Origin: Isoetes taiwanensis
Taxonomy: Eukaryota > Streptophyta > Lycopodiopsida > Isoetales > Isoetaceae
Direction: 5' to 3'
Assembly (NCBI GenBank): GCA_021234155.1
Contig: JAJEKV010000062.1
Coordinates: 2,081,305-2,145,304 of the forward strand
Length of the DNA: 64,000 nt
In this document: positions 11,935 through 22,889 of the stretch, piece after piece
How the letters are laid out: every line of letters begins with the position of its first letter
Position numbering within the stretch: position 1 is the stretch's first letter
The notes under the pieces: generated by a model
Told to the model about the DNA's origin: nothing
Seen by the model: the letters and a program-made list of their open reading frames with translations, nothing else
Databases searched by the model: none
Made by a program: the position numbers and the translations under genes

Positions 11935-12174
11935 TCAGCATACACGGCAGTAGGAACAACTGCAATCCCCATCGTTGCAGCTTGTGTAACACGTGCAATA
12001 ATTATATCTATCGCTACAGTACCTGTTTGCACAAGGACATTCAAATTTGTTGCCCAAGGTGGTGTTGATAGTGCGAGTGGTGTGGAAGAATTTGGGAATA
12101 AAAGTGGCTTTCTCAGCCATTGTAACATCAGAAACAAGACATGCCATTAGGAGGAACGTGAGAATGAACCACAT
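11935..12174 (-). CDS. Putative secreted cysteine-rich peptide (79 aa)
   Basis: The frame is intact from ATG (12,174) to TGA (11,935). Residues 1-20 form a signal-peptide-like stretch (MWFILTFLLMACLVSDVTMA) with a plausible cleavage site after Ala20. A Thr-rich linker (about 21-44) follows, then a C-terminal domain with ten cysteines at 46, 48, 53, 60, 62, 66, 71, 73, 76 and 79, including three CxC pairs. The pattern implies up to five disulfides after secretion. I do not recognise a named family. Plant cysteine-rich peptides serve as antimicrobials or signals, but nothing here decides between these. The ORF lies inside the DNA that splits the minus-strand L1. No intron, promoter or poly(A) signal could be fixed. 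Confidence 0.5.
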   Translation of the reverse strand: MWFILTFLLMACLVSDVTMAEKATFIPKFFHTTRTINTTLGNKFECPCANRYCSDRYNYCTCYTSCNDGDCSCSYCRVC

Positions 12175-14639
12175 TGCTTTCGCTCGTGCCCATCCATCTC
12201 ATTAGCCTTGCCCCATATATCTTCACCATTTCTATAATCCAAGTTGGTTAAGATTTTTCACCTAGTCATGAACTACGCCCCTTCAATGCTCAAGGCATCA
12301 CATTCCCTTTCTAAGAAACAAAATATAGAGAGATAGATGCATACTCTCAACGCCAAGTTTGCAAAATGAGAGTTGATCTAAGCACTTCCAATTTTCCAAG
12401 TTAAAAGTGCTCATACAATCATAAAGTTGCAAAGCATGCCACATCATCACATATTGTCCACCTCACCAAAAATGCCACATCATCATCATAAGTCATCCAC
12501 ATCACTTTTCATCTCACAAGAGTTTTTGACGAGGAGAAAGATTATTTGCCACATCATCATGCCATGTCATCATGAGGTTGCACATTTTCATACCATGCTT
12601 GCCACATCACCATTTCCTAAGCTTTCTTTGCTCAAAAATCGGAAATTCCCTTTTTCCAAAAAAGATTCTTCCATTAGAAAGGTATCAAGAAAGATTCCAT
12701 TTGGTGCTAAAAATTCCAAAAAAGGACCTCGTTTAGACCTTTGAATTTGAGTTATTGGGATGTGTGCCTTAGGTCTTTAAGCAAAAAAATGTTTCCTATC
12801 CCCCCCCCCCCGGTGTGTGGGGTGGCAACGGGCCGAATCCCACGTGAAGGCAGCACATGAATTTTCTAAACCCACCTGCTTTATTCCTTATATAACCTTG
12901 AATTCTTTTTCTCTCGACGCCTGTGGGATATATGCTGCTTGAAAATTCTTGAACCCTAAAAAGGCCACGCCAAGATCTGGCCTTTCTGTTGGATCTGACC
13001 AAATAATCATGAGCTTGAGCTCCCGAACTTGACCTTTCCGCATCAAGAAATCTTAAATCACCCTAAAGGCCAAACAAAAAAGATGCAATGCCAAGAACAG
13101 ACCGGAATTTGAAAATTTAAAAGGGGGAAATCATCTCAAAAGAGTGGTCGGCTTCTTCACGAGTTTACTGACCTTAGCAACTCATTTTTGATGAGTTTGG
13201 AGAAGCTTAGAGTGTGAAAGACCTACCTTTGCTTCAGAGTTTTTGCAGACCTGATGTAAATATATTGAATTAATCTTATTTTATTACTTTGATCCTGTAC
13301 CCGAGACTGAGAGCTTGGGAAACGATGTGTACCTTATTTATGATGAGCAATTGAGAGAAAATCTGAGTCTGGTAAGAGATTGGTGCTTCGAGCATTGTGA
13401 GTTAAACTTACAAGTTGGAAGAATTGTCTAACTAAATCATTAGAACTATCATATAGCTATGTTTGTGTTGCATGCATGTTAGATTATTTAAAAGGGAAAG
13501 GAAAAGACGAAAAAATTGCTCAGGATGGTAGACAGAAAAGCTAGGCTTCTCAGCAAATCTTAATGCTGTTCTGAAATTATAGCAAATCTAGTTCTCACGC
13601 CATAAGTATTGCCTAATCTTATAGGCTCTTTAGCATTTTCAGTGAGCTATTTCTAGTACAAAGATATGCAGCAGTAGAACTTACAGATTATTTTCTCTGT
13701 ACCTTGCAAAAAAAATAATAATACCAGTCCAAAGAAAGGAAAAAATCCTCCAAGCATCAAAGTGGCAAATTTTTGAGCAAGGTTTCTTGGTCACACTCTT
13801 CAGAGGAACCAAAGAACATGAATCATTAGGCAAATATTAGAAAGGTTGCTCACAAACTAACTGGAGAAAAATAGCTCTCGGATTGGGCTATTGACTCAAA
13901 GTTGACCTAGTCAGAAAGATCTATATCTACAATTCTACCCATGCTTTTGTCTTTGACCTTTTAAAGCATAATCAAGACATATTCAAGAAGCTTTGGGAAT
14001 TGGAGCTGGGCAAAAAATCCATACGAAAATCATTTGGTGCAAGTTTTGATGAGAACCTTTTTTCAATGTTTTGGAAAACTGACATTTTCTTGTGAATTGA
14101 GCACTATCTCAGCAAATTACAGGAAAGAGTGGTTGCCTTAAGCAACCTGGAGGTCCTGTACCAGTCAAGTTGGAGGTTTTTCCAGGAATACCTCCAACAG
14201 TTTCGAGCAAATAAGTGCATTTCTGTTTAAACTTTGTTAAAAATAGAAAGGTGCAGCAAGTGGAAGTGGTGGAAGTTCCGGAGGAAAGCTCAAAGAAAAG
14301 GAAGGGCAAAGGAAAAGCACCTAAGATCGCCACTAAAGAAAAGAAGGTGGACAAGACCTCTGAAAGGATGGAGGAAATAAACAGAGAGAAGTTCGTGCAG
14401 GGGGTCACAAGTTTTGCCATAGGCTTGGAAACTAGAAATTTTCAAGAATCAAGCTCGTTTCAAATTTTCTTTCCCAAAATATTCGATGCGGAAAAAATGT
14501 GCTAAAAATTTTGATTGGCAACGCTGTGATTGGGACAATGGTCTTCTACATGGACCAAAATAGACCAGCCAAAGCTTTGATGGTTGCAGAGGCTGACTAC
14601 GTCATAGCTGCTGCCAGAGTGAGTGAGAAGAAAGGTTAC
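12175..14639. other. No clear gene; low-complexity and chance ORFs
   Basis: Contents are a run of gccacatcatcatc-type repeats (about 12,435-12,615), a poly-C run at about 12,800-12,811, and a 96-residue plus-strand frame at 14,215-14,505. That frame is lysine-rich (SSKKRKGKGKAPK) and may be part of a transposon gag, but nothing identifies it. No RNA gene was seen. The region interrupts the minus-strand L1. Confidence 0.5.
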
Positions 14640-16335
14640 CAATGTTTCCGTGCATGATCTGCCTCTACCACTGCTGTCATGAACCATCTGAATGTTGGAG
14701 AATCAAGAGTATCTTTCCAAGCCATAGGAATGCCTCCTAAAGTGTTATTGGCTTTAATTGCCCAAAGCTTAAAATTCCCAGGAAGAGTGTTAGTAATTAA
14801 CCTTTCAAAATTATCATCATGCAACTTATGCTTTTGAAAGAAAATAATGTCAAAATTTATGTAAGAGAGATAAACCTCAACCTTTCACGCTTAACATTAG
14901 AGTTAATATCTTAAAGGTTCTAAGAAATACATCTAAAATTAATATCCATAAAATAAAGTTTTCTTATGGACCCTGGAGCTTTTTCTAGCAGGCTAAGGGG
15001 TGTTTTTCTTATTTAACTTTTTATTAATATGAGAGACCTTATGCCAATCCTCATTATCCTTCCTGTCCAAGTGCACATCATAGTCAATATATTTGGGATC
15101 AGCTTTATCCAAGACATCACTGTCATACACATAATCCCTGAAAAATTCTTCATTGTTGATGTAGTCAGTAATAATCATACCTTTGTTAACCTCCTCTCCC
15201 TGGGGTTCAGCTTCAGCATTATAACAAATTTTAAGAGGTTGAGGGGCGATAATAGTACTACCTTGATTAATAATAGTATTGTCCTGGTTGTTTCCTTCAT
15301 TATGACTACATTCCCCTTTTTCTTCTCTCCGATCACCCTGATTTGAATTATTCCCCAAATTACTTTCTTGAGCACTCTTCCTGATCCACACAAACTTCTT
15401 GCCTAGAACAGAGATTGAGATTTTGTCTTTATCCATGGGAGCTTTTCCTTTATCTTTACCCTTTGTTATAGACATCTTGAAATATTTAACATCCACATCA
15501 AGGAAAGAATCCTGATCAATCCTAGTTCCTATGTAATTCTTCCAATTAGAGTTCACTTTTTGAGAATACAAATAGAAGGGAAGTCAGTTTGAGGGATAGA
15601 GATATTAATGACTTCCCCAAGGCAAGAACCAATGGCTCTAAGATGACTCGGAGTCCAAAAAGCAGGAGGAAGGTTGGGACATTTTATCCAAGTTGTGGTA
15701 GCAATACCAGAGTGATCTCTAGGGATGTAGAGGGGGTCCCATTTCATGATGTAGGCTGGGCAAGTAGCAACATTATGAATCTTCCTTATTAAAATGATAT
15801 TTCTATGATTACTATCCCTGCAAAGAATTTGGAGAGTCTTATTGTCCATTTTGAGAATAGAAAGAATTGGGATATTGATAACTCTATTTAGCCAATTCTT
15901 AACCTTTAAAGAAGGAGGACATCTGAGGGGGAAATGAATTAAGATAACATTGTTAGCATACATCCCTTCGACTGATCTATCCTTGATAGTAAAGAGGTCC
16001 ACCATAGAGCCTTTCAAGGAATCCTCAGAGTTATGGCTCATATTTTTAACAGGAATGGAGTTTGAAAGAACATTTACAAAAGAAGTGATATTTTCCTTCG
16101 TAACCATGGATCTATCCAAGGAATGGTCAACATTCTCAGCAGGGATGGATTTTAAAAGAGCATTTTTAAAAGAAATAGTACCTTTCTTCAAGGGGTTCCT
16201 CATATTATCAATAGAATTCAAAAGAGCAGAGGAAGAAGTACCGTTCACTTTGTCGTGCTTGCCCATCAGCGAGATCTTTGATTTTAGCCTGGTGTCGGAG
16301 ATTTTTGTTGAAGACTTGTCTAGGTTCAGGTTCAC
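14640..16335 (-). pseudogene. L1-type LINE: ORF1 and start of endonuclease
   Basis: From 16,335 the minus-strand frame encodes a 260-residue protein. Its C-terminal half (VILIHFPLRCPPSLKVKNWL, then WIKCPNLPPAFWTPSHLRAI, then LGEVINISIPQTDFPSICI) is typical of plant L1 ORF1/DUF4283-like gag. The next frame (15,571-14,993) carries a charged linker (KGKDKGKAPMDKD). At 14,824-14,640 lies the endonuclease start (DIIFFQKHKLHDDNFERL, LPGNFKLWAIKANN, LGGIPMAWKDTLD). A frameshift near 15,560 and stops between blocks make it non-functional. The 3' part of the same element is probably 10,590-11,699. Confidence 0.75.
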
Positions 16336-17717
16336 AACTTGGGCACAGTTCAGGCATGGGCATTTCGTGGTCTCCGTCGGGTTGAAGTATCCATTGGAGT
16401 CATAGATAATGTCTTGTTGGGTTCCATTTTCTTGACCACTATGTCATGACCAATTTCAACATTCTTCAAGTCTTCTGCTGCGGTTAGAAAGATAGTATCC
16501 TTGAACTTTTCTTTGAACTCAATTATTTTGTGATCATCAGCAGCCTCCCATACTCATACTAGACTAAAAGAGGCTTTTGTTTTCCATTCCATAAGTTCCA
16601 AGTCTTCTGCCAGTTCTTTGGTGACCTGAAGCAGTTCAGTCATGGATCTTTTAAAAGCTTGGTTCTTAAGACTGCAGCAATCTTCCTGAATGATCCGACT
16701 TCACTCTTATCATTTGGTACTGCAAAAGATTCAATTCTTAAAGCTTGTGAACCATGTTCCATACAAGATCTTTGTCACTTGCATATCCTTCTGCATACTA
16801 CTGTTCTAGCCTTCTTATTTCTTGTTGACACGCTTGAATTTGACCTTTTTGCTTGATCCCCATGCATTCTATTGCTGCATTCTGTTGATCTCTTATGATA
16901 TCAAAAGCCACTGTTAAATCATGCATTTTCTTCCATGCAGGATCGCCTTTTTCTTTCCAATTTGAGGATAAGCTTCCAATCTTTACATTCTTGAGTTATG
17001 GGATCATTATCCTTGGTTCCCCTATCTCGCTTCTGTTGGAAGCCTCCCTTTTGAACACCGTTTATTTAGGCCTCATGCTAAAGAAGGATGATATGAATAT
17101 TTGGCTCTAAAAAAAGTTCTTGGCGAGTTTGGAGCCCAAAAATTCAGCAACAAATTCGAATTACCACAGATTCCACTTCCAAAAGAAGAAATCTATCCAA
17201 GAAACGATGATTCCTATGGATTGTTTCCAAGAAATCGGAGCTCTTAATTCCCTGGATGAGATCCCTTCTCTGTCAAGAATGATAAGACCTCTAAATGATC
17301 CCTGTCATTTTCTTCCCTAAACCTAAAGAAGCGTATAGTACCTCTGTCTCTAATAGCTAACAAAATCCAAATTCTGATGATTAGAATCGATTGAGGTGGC
17401 AGAGCCGTACTGTGTGTCAAGCTCTGGAGAATAGTAGAGGTTAACATCCCCGCCTCATCCATCGAGCTCAAGTTCAAGGGGGCACCAACAGCGCCAATTT
17501 GTGCGCCTCACGCACATTTTTCCAATCACGAACCATCAACATAATATGATCAATAATGAAGATACATCTAATCCTAATCACATGCATCTAACTTACAGTT
17601 AGGGTTCATTGATTAGAGTTCCAAACTTAGACTGAGGGTTCTACGAAGGCTCTAGCAAGATAAGATACTAGATCATCTACAATCCTAGGTTCTAGATGAT
17701 CTACCTATGAAGCTACT
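16336..17717. other. No clear gene; probable 5' part of the minus-strand L1
   Basis: Minus-strand translation gives fragments such as EAADDHKIIEFKEKFKDTIL and FRFREENDRDHLEVLSFL broken by stops. The position suggests L1 leader or ORF1 remnants, but I found no diagnostic motif. From 17,480 on, the sequence is short repeats such as ctagatgatct. Confidence 0.4.
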
Positions 17718-18804
17718 ATGAATATCTACTACAGACGAACTTCCTCCAACTCCTGGGGGCTCCATGACTTGATGATGAATCGAGTGATTCCTCCTCCTTC
17801 TGATGAGCATATTCCCTTTGGCTGTCGATCTGAGTTATGCCGCAACGAATGGTGTTCGAAATGTGTTCTTCCCTGTATTTACGAGCATCCGTGGAAAGTG
17901 CTTCCTCAAGGGAAGGCCACTAAACTCTTGGGCATTCCTGTAGGTATACATATCTTTACTTCAGATGCATGTGATGTTATAGTGGAAAGGCCTGCGTAAG
18001 CGTCTTTTTTAGTGGAATACAACTAAGCTTTCTCTGGCAGGACGGATAGTAGTTGCTAAGCAGGTTCTCAACAACATTCATGTGTATATGGCATCTGCTA
18101 TGTTTGTCTCACAAACAAAGTTTCAAAAGGTTGTCGCAATTGTTTGTAACTTCATTTGGGCAGGTACTGAGACAGGTGTAGTTGTGCTTGGTCCACATGT
18201 ATCAAACCAAAATTTGTTGGAGGTCTAGGTATGATTGACTTTCATTTACAGAGTAAAATTATGATATCTAAGTTCATTTGTTGCTACTTGGCGGGTATGG
18301 TACATTTGCCTGGAATGAGATTGGTTGCGCAAACACTTGGACAGTGTATTCCTTTTGGGAAACCGGCACTTCGGGCAATTCTTCTTTGGCGTTTCTTTTA
18401 TCAGCTTTGTCCATATCCGAATGCTTCCCCCTTCTTGAAGGGACTGCTTGATTCTTGGGAGACAGTTCGTGTGCTATTTAAGGTTATCCAGGTGTGTGTC
18501 CACAGGTAGGTTCTCTGTATTGGTGGATTCCTCTGGATAATCACATGCCTCTGTGTGCTACTGTACATCCATTGACTCAGCGGCGTTGGAGGCTTGCTGG
18601 TATTCTCACAGTTGGTGCTTGGTATGAGGCTGGACACTTGTTGACTTGGGATGCTTTTAAGACTAAGTTTATGCTATCTCGATGGGACAGAGCTCTGTGG
18701 CAAAAACTGGCTGATATTCTGCTGAATGCTCCTTCACAATCAGTTGATGTGCCTATTTGGATTGGTCTCCAAATTGCTAATGCACAACATCTTGTGCATT
18801 TGTT
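17718..18804 (+). pseudogene. L1-type LINE, end of RT and C-terminal region (split part 1)
   Basis: The frames give HPWKVLPQGKATKLLGIPVG, then SGRIVVAKQVLNNIHVYMAS (RT thumb: trimmed R/KYLGVP and LSLAGR-type motifs of plant L1), then ICNFIWAGT-like and KPKFVGGLGMIDFHLQSKI. The connecting region follows: GSLYWWIPLDNHMPL, PLTQRRWRLAGILTVGAW, then TWDAFKTKFMLSRWDRALW. Homology stops at about 18,804 at a foldback-element fragment and resumes with the zf-RVT segment at 27,881. Several stops and frameshifts are present. Confidence 0.75.
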
Positions 18805-19216
18805 ATATCCAACATATAAAAATTAAATCCTCTAACACATAACAACCAACACATAACAACCATTGACATTAACAACCAACACATAACTACCATTGACATT
18901 AATTAACACAACCATTGGGTCCAACATATTTAAATTAAAATCCCCCTTAAACCCCCTTTGGTTTGGGTGCATATTCACACGGGGGTGACTCCGGGCAACG
19001 AGAGCTGTTGGATAGGCATATTCACCCCTTATTCCTTAATCTACACCGTACGTAAAGTTCCTCGTTTGTGGGGTATGCAAGTACAAAATTTGCTATACTG
19101 TATAACAAGATTCGCAAAATACTATAAGATTTCAAGCGGAATACTATATGGTGTTGCTTTTGTACATGCAAAATACAATCATGAGGGCTCTCGCTGTCCT
19201 ACATCACCCCCCGTGT
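18805..19216. mobile_element. Foldback-element fragment inserted in the L1
   Basis: The sequence from atccaacatataaaaattaaatcc to catcaccccccgtgtga is matched in inverted orientation at about 21,541-21,855. It contains cctttggtttgggtgc and tattcacacgggggtgac, the arm of the palindromic family also seen at 21,011-21,893 and 33,808-34,048. It marks the breakpoint in the L1 at 18,804. Confidence 0.7.
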
Positions 19217-19984
19217 GAATATGTAGCATTATAACAGGGGGTTTTTTTTCTGTTTTTGTACTGTTTTCTCTAAGGTTTTCATATGATTTGGTGGCCGTAT
19301 TCATCCAGGTGTATTAAATAGTATTTCTAGAGTGCACCCTTTTGTTAGCCGTTGATTTTAGAAAAGGGGGCAAATCCTGTGGTGGATATCTTCCCATTAT
19401 TTTTAGGGTTTTTTTAGGGTTCAACTTGTTAACTTCTTTAGGGGATCGACGACAAAAAAAAGTAAGCTTACTGTAAGATTGGCTTTTGCAAAAAGTTGGG
19501 CATCTATGGTGATGGATTTGGGCCGAGCCGGATGAATTTGATGCCTGGTTTGGGCGATTGTTAAGGGGTAATTTGGACTCGTTGCACCTCTGCAGATCCG
19601 GCACCTCCAGGTATGGCAGTTTCTTTAAACCAACAAGGCATTGCCGGCGAGTAACTAGGGTTTATGCAATCGGGGCTGGATTGAACAGATGCACAGGACT
19701 CCGATACAAAGAATAATTCTTCAAATGTGAGATTTTTTATTTCATCCCTTTTCTTTGCCGGTCTTTCTTGCTCCGAAGTGACGTTTTGATTCCTCTCTTG
19801 AAATCGAACAAAGAAATCTTACACTTCTGCTTTGATGGTAGTGTTACACAGCGAGAACTAATTTGTAGTTTACCATTCTTTGTCAATATGAAGGAAAGTG
19901 GAGTTACCAGTGCTCTGCAGATTCAACTTCCGGTTCCGTCGGCTTGAAGCAAAGAATTCCATATTGTCCAAAAGAATCCCGGTC

Positions 19985-21010
19985 TTGGTTATTTGCTACT
20001 TGCCTTGTGGCTTATTGCTCTATTTTATATGTTAGGAAATAATGCAGAAGATTACTTTTGCTTTTCTTTGGATATTGCATTTGCATCCTACTGTAGCTGT
20101 GGTGTAACACTTTTACCATTTGGAAATGGAGCTCCACATGTGGTCAGTATTATTATGGCCTTTGCAGGTGCGTGTGTGTGGCAGAAGTTAGGCCTTAGCA
20201 AAGTGCTTAGAGGAGCTATTTTTCTTGTTATTCTTGTTGTGGCGTGATCTGTTAGCTTGGTATCCACAGGATCTGGCTGTTCATCTAGATAGATGGTGCT
20301 TCATCGGGGACCTATCTTTCTTTTTTGGTGGCGGTTCTTTGCCCCCCGGCATCATCTTGATAATTGGCAAAATTAATTTCGGAGTTCAGCTTGCCTTCAC
20401 ATTGATATACCTGATTTATGCTGCTTTGTGGTCGCTTTCACATTTTCTCAAAAGGTCTAGTGGTGAGCTTCGTGGGATGTAATTCAGCCCCTACTTAGTC
20501 ACAAAATAAGATGTCGGTTCATGGGAGAAGAACATTGTGAAGAAAGTTGTGAAGCAATTTGAAAAGAATGATGAGTGCTCCACGGCTTCGGACCGCGCAT
20601 TGCAGCAAACAACTTCAACAACATCACTCAATCAATGGATGTGGATTTCACAGGTGTCAATATTACCAGAACAAGCAGAAAAATGCTGCCCTCTTTTGTG
20701 AAGTTTTGAAGAGCAAATTGATGCTAACAAGCCCTCCAAGTTGTGGTATGTTTTACTGGCTTGCTTTAAAATTCTTGTGGAGTGGCCCCTGACACTACCA
20801 AGGCAACTCACGATTCCCATACTAGAAGAAGACAGATGGCCACCAAGGCAACTCACGATTCCCATACTAGAAGAAGACAGATGGCCACCAAGGCAACTCA
20901 CGATTCCCATACTAGAAGAAGACAGATGGCCGCGCCCTTCTGATGTTAGAAGTGCATTCTTGGCTCCCATAAGCCTTGCTCTTCTATGTTGTGTTGCATG
21001 TTCGAATTTG
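19985..21010 (+). pseudogene. Captured fragment of a cation/calcium exchanger (CCX) gene
   Basis: Three coding blocks resemble plant CCX proteins (K+-independent or K+-dependent Na+/Ca2+-exchanger superfamily, membrane antiporters). Block 1 (19,990-20,200) reads ALFYMLGNNAEDYFCFSL, then GVTLLPFGNGAPHVVSI, the alpha-1 repeat in which the usual GNTA..YFC and GNGAPD are altered (GNNA; D to H). Block 2 (20,350-20,480) reads IILIIGKINFGVQLAFTLIY. Block 3 (20,765-21,000) reads ILVEWPLTLPRQLTIPILEE, then DVRSAFLAPISLALLC. The region between SLD and GVTLL is shortened and frames change between blocks, partly through retained introns. The alpha-2 repeat is missing. It lies inside the TIR element 19,217-22,865, so it is a transduplicate, not a working exchanger. 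Confidence 0.75.
20796..20935 (+). repeat. 45-bp in-frame tandem triplication inside the CCX fragment
   Basis: Three near-identical 45-bp units encode PRQLTIPILEEDRWP three times. CCX proteins have this segment once, next to the central loop. The unit length is a multiple of three, so the frame is preserved. It probably arose by replication slippage or unequal exchange after capture. Confidence 0.9.
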
Positions 21011-21893
21011 TTAGGGCCCGAAGGGCCAAAAAAATACAAATTGCCTCATTTAATAAAGTCTCTCTCATTGTTTCTAACATCACGTATAGTTTGTTGTATC
21101 GTTGTTTCTACCATGTGAAATTCCTTCCGAAGGGCCCAAATTTTTTTTAATATAGCAATCAATACATAACTATCATTAACATTAATTAATACAAACCATT
21201 GCATCCAACACATTAAATTAAAATCCCCCTGAAACCCCCTTTGGTTTGGGTGCATATTCACACGGGGGGTGACGTAGGGCAGCGAGAGCCCCTAAAATTA
21301 TGTTTTGCACGTACAAAATCAATACCATATAGTATATTACCTCAAATCTTATAGTATTTTGCAAATTTTTTTATACAATATACTAAATCCTATACATCCA
21401 TACCCCACAAATGAGGAACTTTGTGTATGGTGTAGATTAAGGAATAAGGGGTGAATATGCCTATCCAATGACTCTCTCGATGCCCGGAGTCACCCCCGTG
21501 TGAATATGCACCCAAACCAAAGGGGGTTTAAGGGGATTTTAATTCGCTTTGAAATCTTATAGTATTTTGCTGAATCTTGTTATACAAGATAGCAAATTTT
21601 GTACTTGCATACCCCACAAACGAGGAACTTTACGCGGTGTAGATTAAGGAATAAGAGGTGAATATGCCTATCCAATGCTCTCATTGTCCTACATCACCCC
21701 CCGGTGAATATGCACCCAAACCAAAGGGGTTTAAGGGGATTTTAATTTAAATATGTTGGACCCAATGGTTGTGTTAATTAATGTCAATGGTAGTTATGTG
21801 TTGGTTGTTATGTGTTGGGGGATTTAATTTTTATATGTTGGATGTTAATGGTTTGTGTTGCAGAAAAATTTTGTTGGCCCCTTCGGGGCCTTA
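21011..21893. mobile_element. Foldback (palindromic TIR) element with GGGCC hairpin termini
   Basis: The left end reads TTAGGGCCCGAAGGGCC and the right end is its inverted form GGCCCCTTCGGGGCCTTA. Inside, two further inverted arms carry the tttggtttgggtgcatattc block (21,236 and, inverted, about 21,510; again inverted at about 21,705). The region can fold into nested hairpins. No coding capacity. A truncated copy lies at 33,808-34,048. Confidence 0.7.
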
Positions 21894-22489
21894 GGACGCC
21901 CCCTGTGTGACAAAATTTTTTAGAATTCAAACCAGGAAAAAACTAGAATTCATTTGAGGCTTTCATCACCTGTAGCTTTTGAATTTCATCACAATAAAAC
22001 ATATAGAACATAAGTAAAAGTTCCATTATTCTGAAAGTCATAAAGTTTGCAACACCCATACACAAACATTTTTCAACTGGAATTTAACAGCAGCCTTTGG
22101 CCTCCATGGATTCTTGTGGTGAGAAACCAAAGTGGGAAACTTTTCTGCTTGTTAGCACAAGGATCTAGAAGCCTTGGAATTTGCTTAATAACTGCCTCAA
22201 AATCTAAAAATATATGGTAATTTTTTGCAAGCTTCATTCGGAATGAGCCATAAAACAATATCCAATAGTGCAATCCTGTATTAATCAGCTGGTAGGATGT
22301 GAAAACCTACCAAACCCGGCCTGCTGTTTTAGCATAGATAAGTTAACCAAACATATCCATATCATACACCATCAACAAGATCTCGGAGAGAGCTTTCCAA
22401 AGCAATAAAAATCATCTCAAACAGAGCTCTGGATCAAAAGTTATGATAAGAAATGTGTTGTCGGGCGGAAGCCGCACTACATGCGCCCC

Positions 22490-22716
22490 TTCAAGCCCAC
22501 AAAAAGGGGCTTTTGTTGTGAGCCATTGGTTGTTGACCATTATGCACCACACGACAAAAAAAGGCTTTTGTTGTGAGCCATTGGTTGTTGACCATTATGC
22601 ACCACACGCACAAAAAAGGGCTTTTGTTGTGAGCCATTGGTTGTTGACCATTTTGCACCACCCCCACAAAAAAAGGGCTTTTGTTGTGAGCCATTGGTTG
22701 TTGACCATTGGAAAAA
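22490..22716 (+). repeat. Four-unit tandem repeat, about 58 bp
   Basis: Units contain gggcttttgttgtgagccat followed by tggttgttgaccat. They are separated by gcaccacacg-type spacers and A-runs of varying length. A single diverged relative (gggctcacaacaaaagccct, inverted) lies at about 31,527-31,546 next to another copy of the same TIR terminus, so the repeat belongs to the subterminal region of this TIR family. Confidence 0.85.
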
Positions 22717-22889
22717 AAAAAGGATAAAATCAATGGCTCAAATGGTGCACTCTAGATGTAATGCATTAGTACATCCATTTGAATACATCGCGAAATCATA
22801 GGAAAACCTTAGTGAAAAGCGCATAAAAACACAAAGAAAACCCCCCGTTATTATGTTACATATTCAAAAGTCAAGTTGATGTTGACATT

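Larger units (their letters stand above)
19217..22865. mobile_element. TIR element (MULE-like) carrying a CCX gene fragment
   Basis: The left end (19,217 on: GAATATGTAGCATTATAACA) and the inverted right end (to 22,865) match for about 130 bp, through the tagagtgcacc block (19,330 left; 22,745 right). Long terminal inverted repeats and a captured gene fragment suggest a Pack-MULE-like non-autonomous element. No transposase is present, and I could not find a clean 8-9 bp target duplication, so the superfamily is inference. Inside are the CCX fragment (about 19,985-21,010), a nested foldback element (21,011-21,893) and a four-unit tandem repeat (22,490-22,716). The same terminus occurs at 31,357, 61,906 and 62,332. 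Confidence 0.6.

Noticed and set aside
12435-12615. Histidine-rich protein (gccacatcatcatc repeats)
   Set aside because: The repeats are irregular, change frame and occur in a non-coding spacer.
22490-22716. CRISPR-like array
   Set aside because: Only four units, spacers are not unique (they are themselves repeated), the sequence is eukaryotic and lies in a TIR element.
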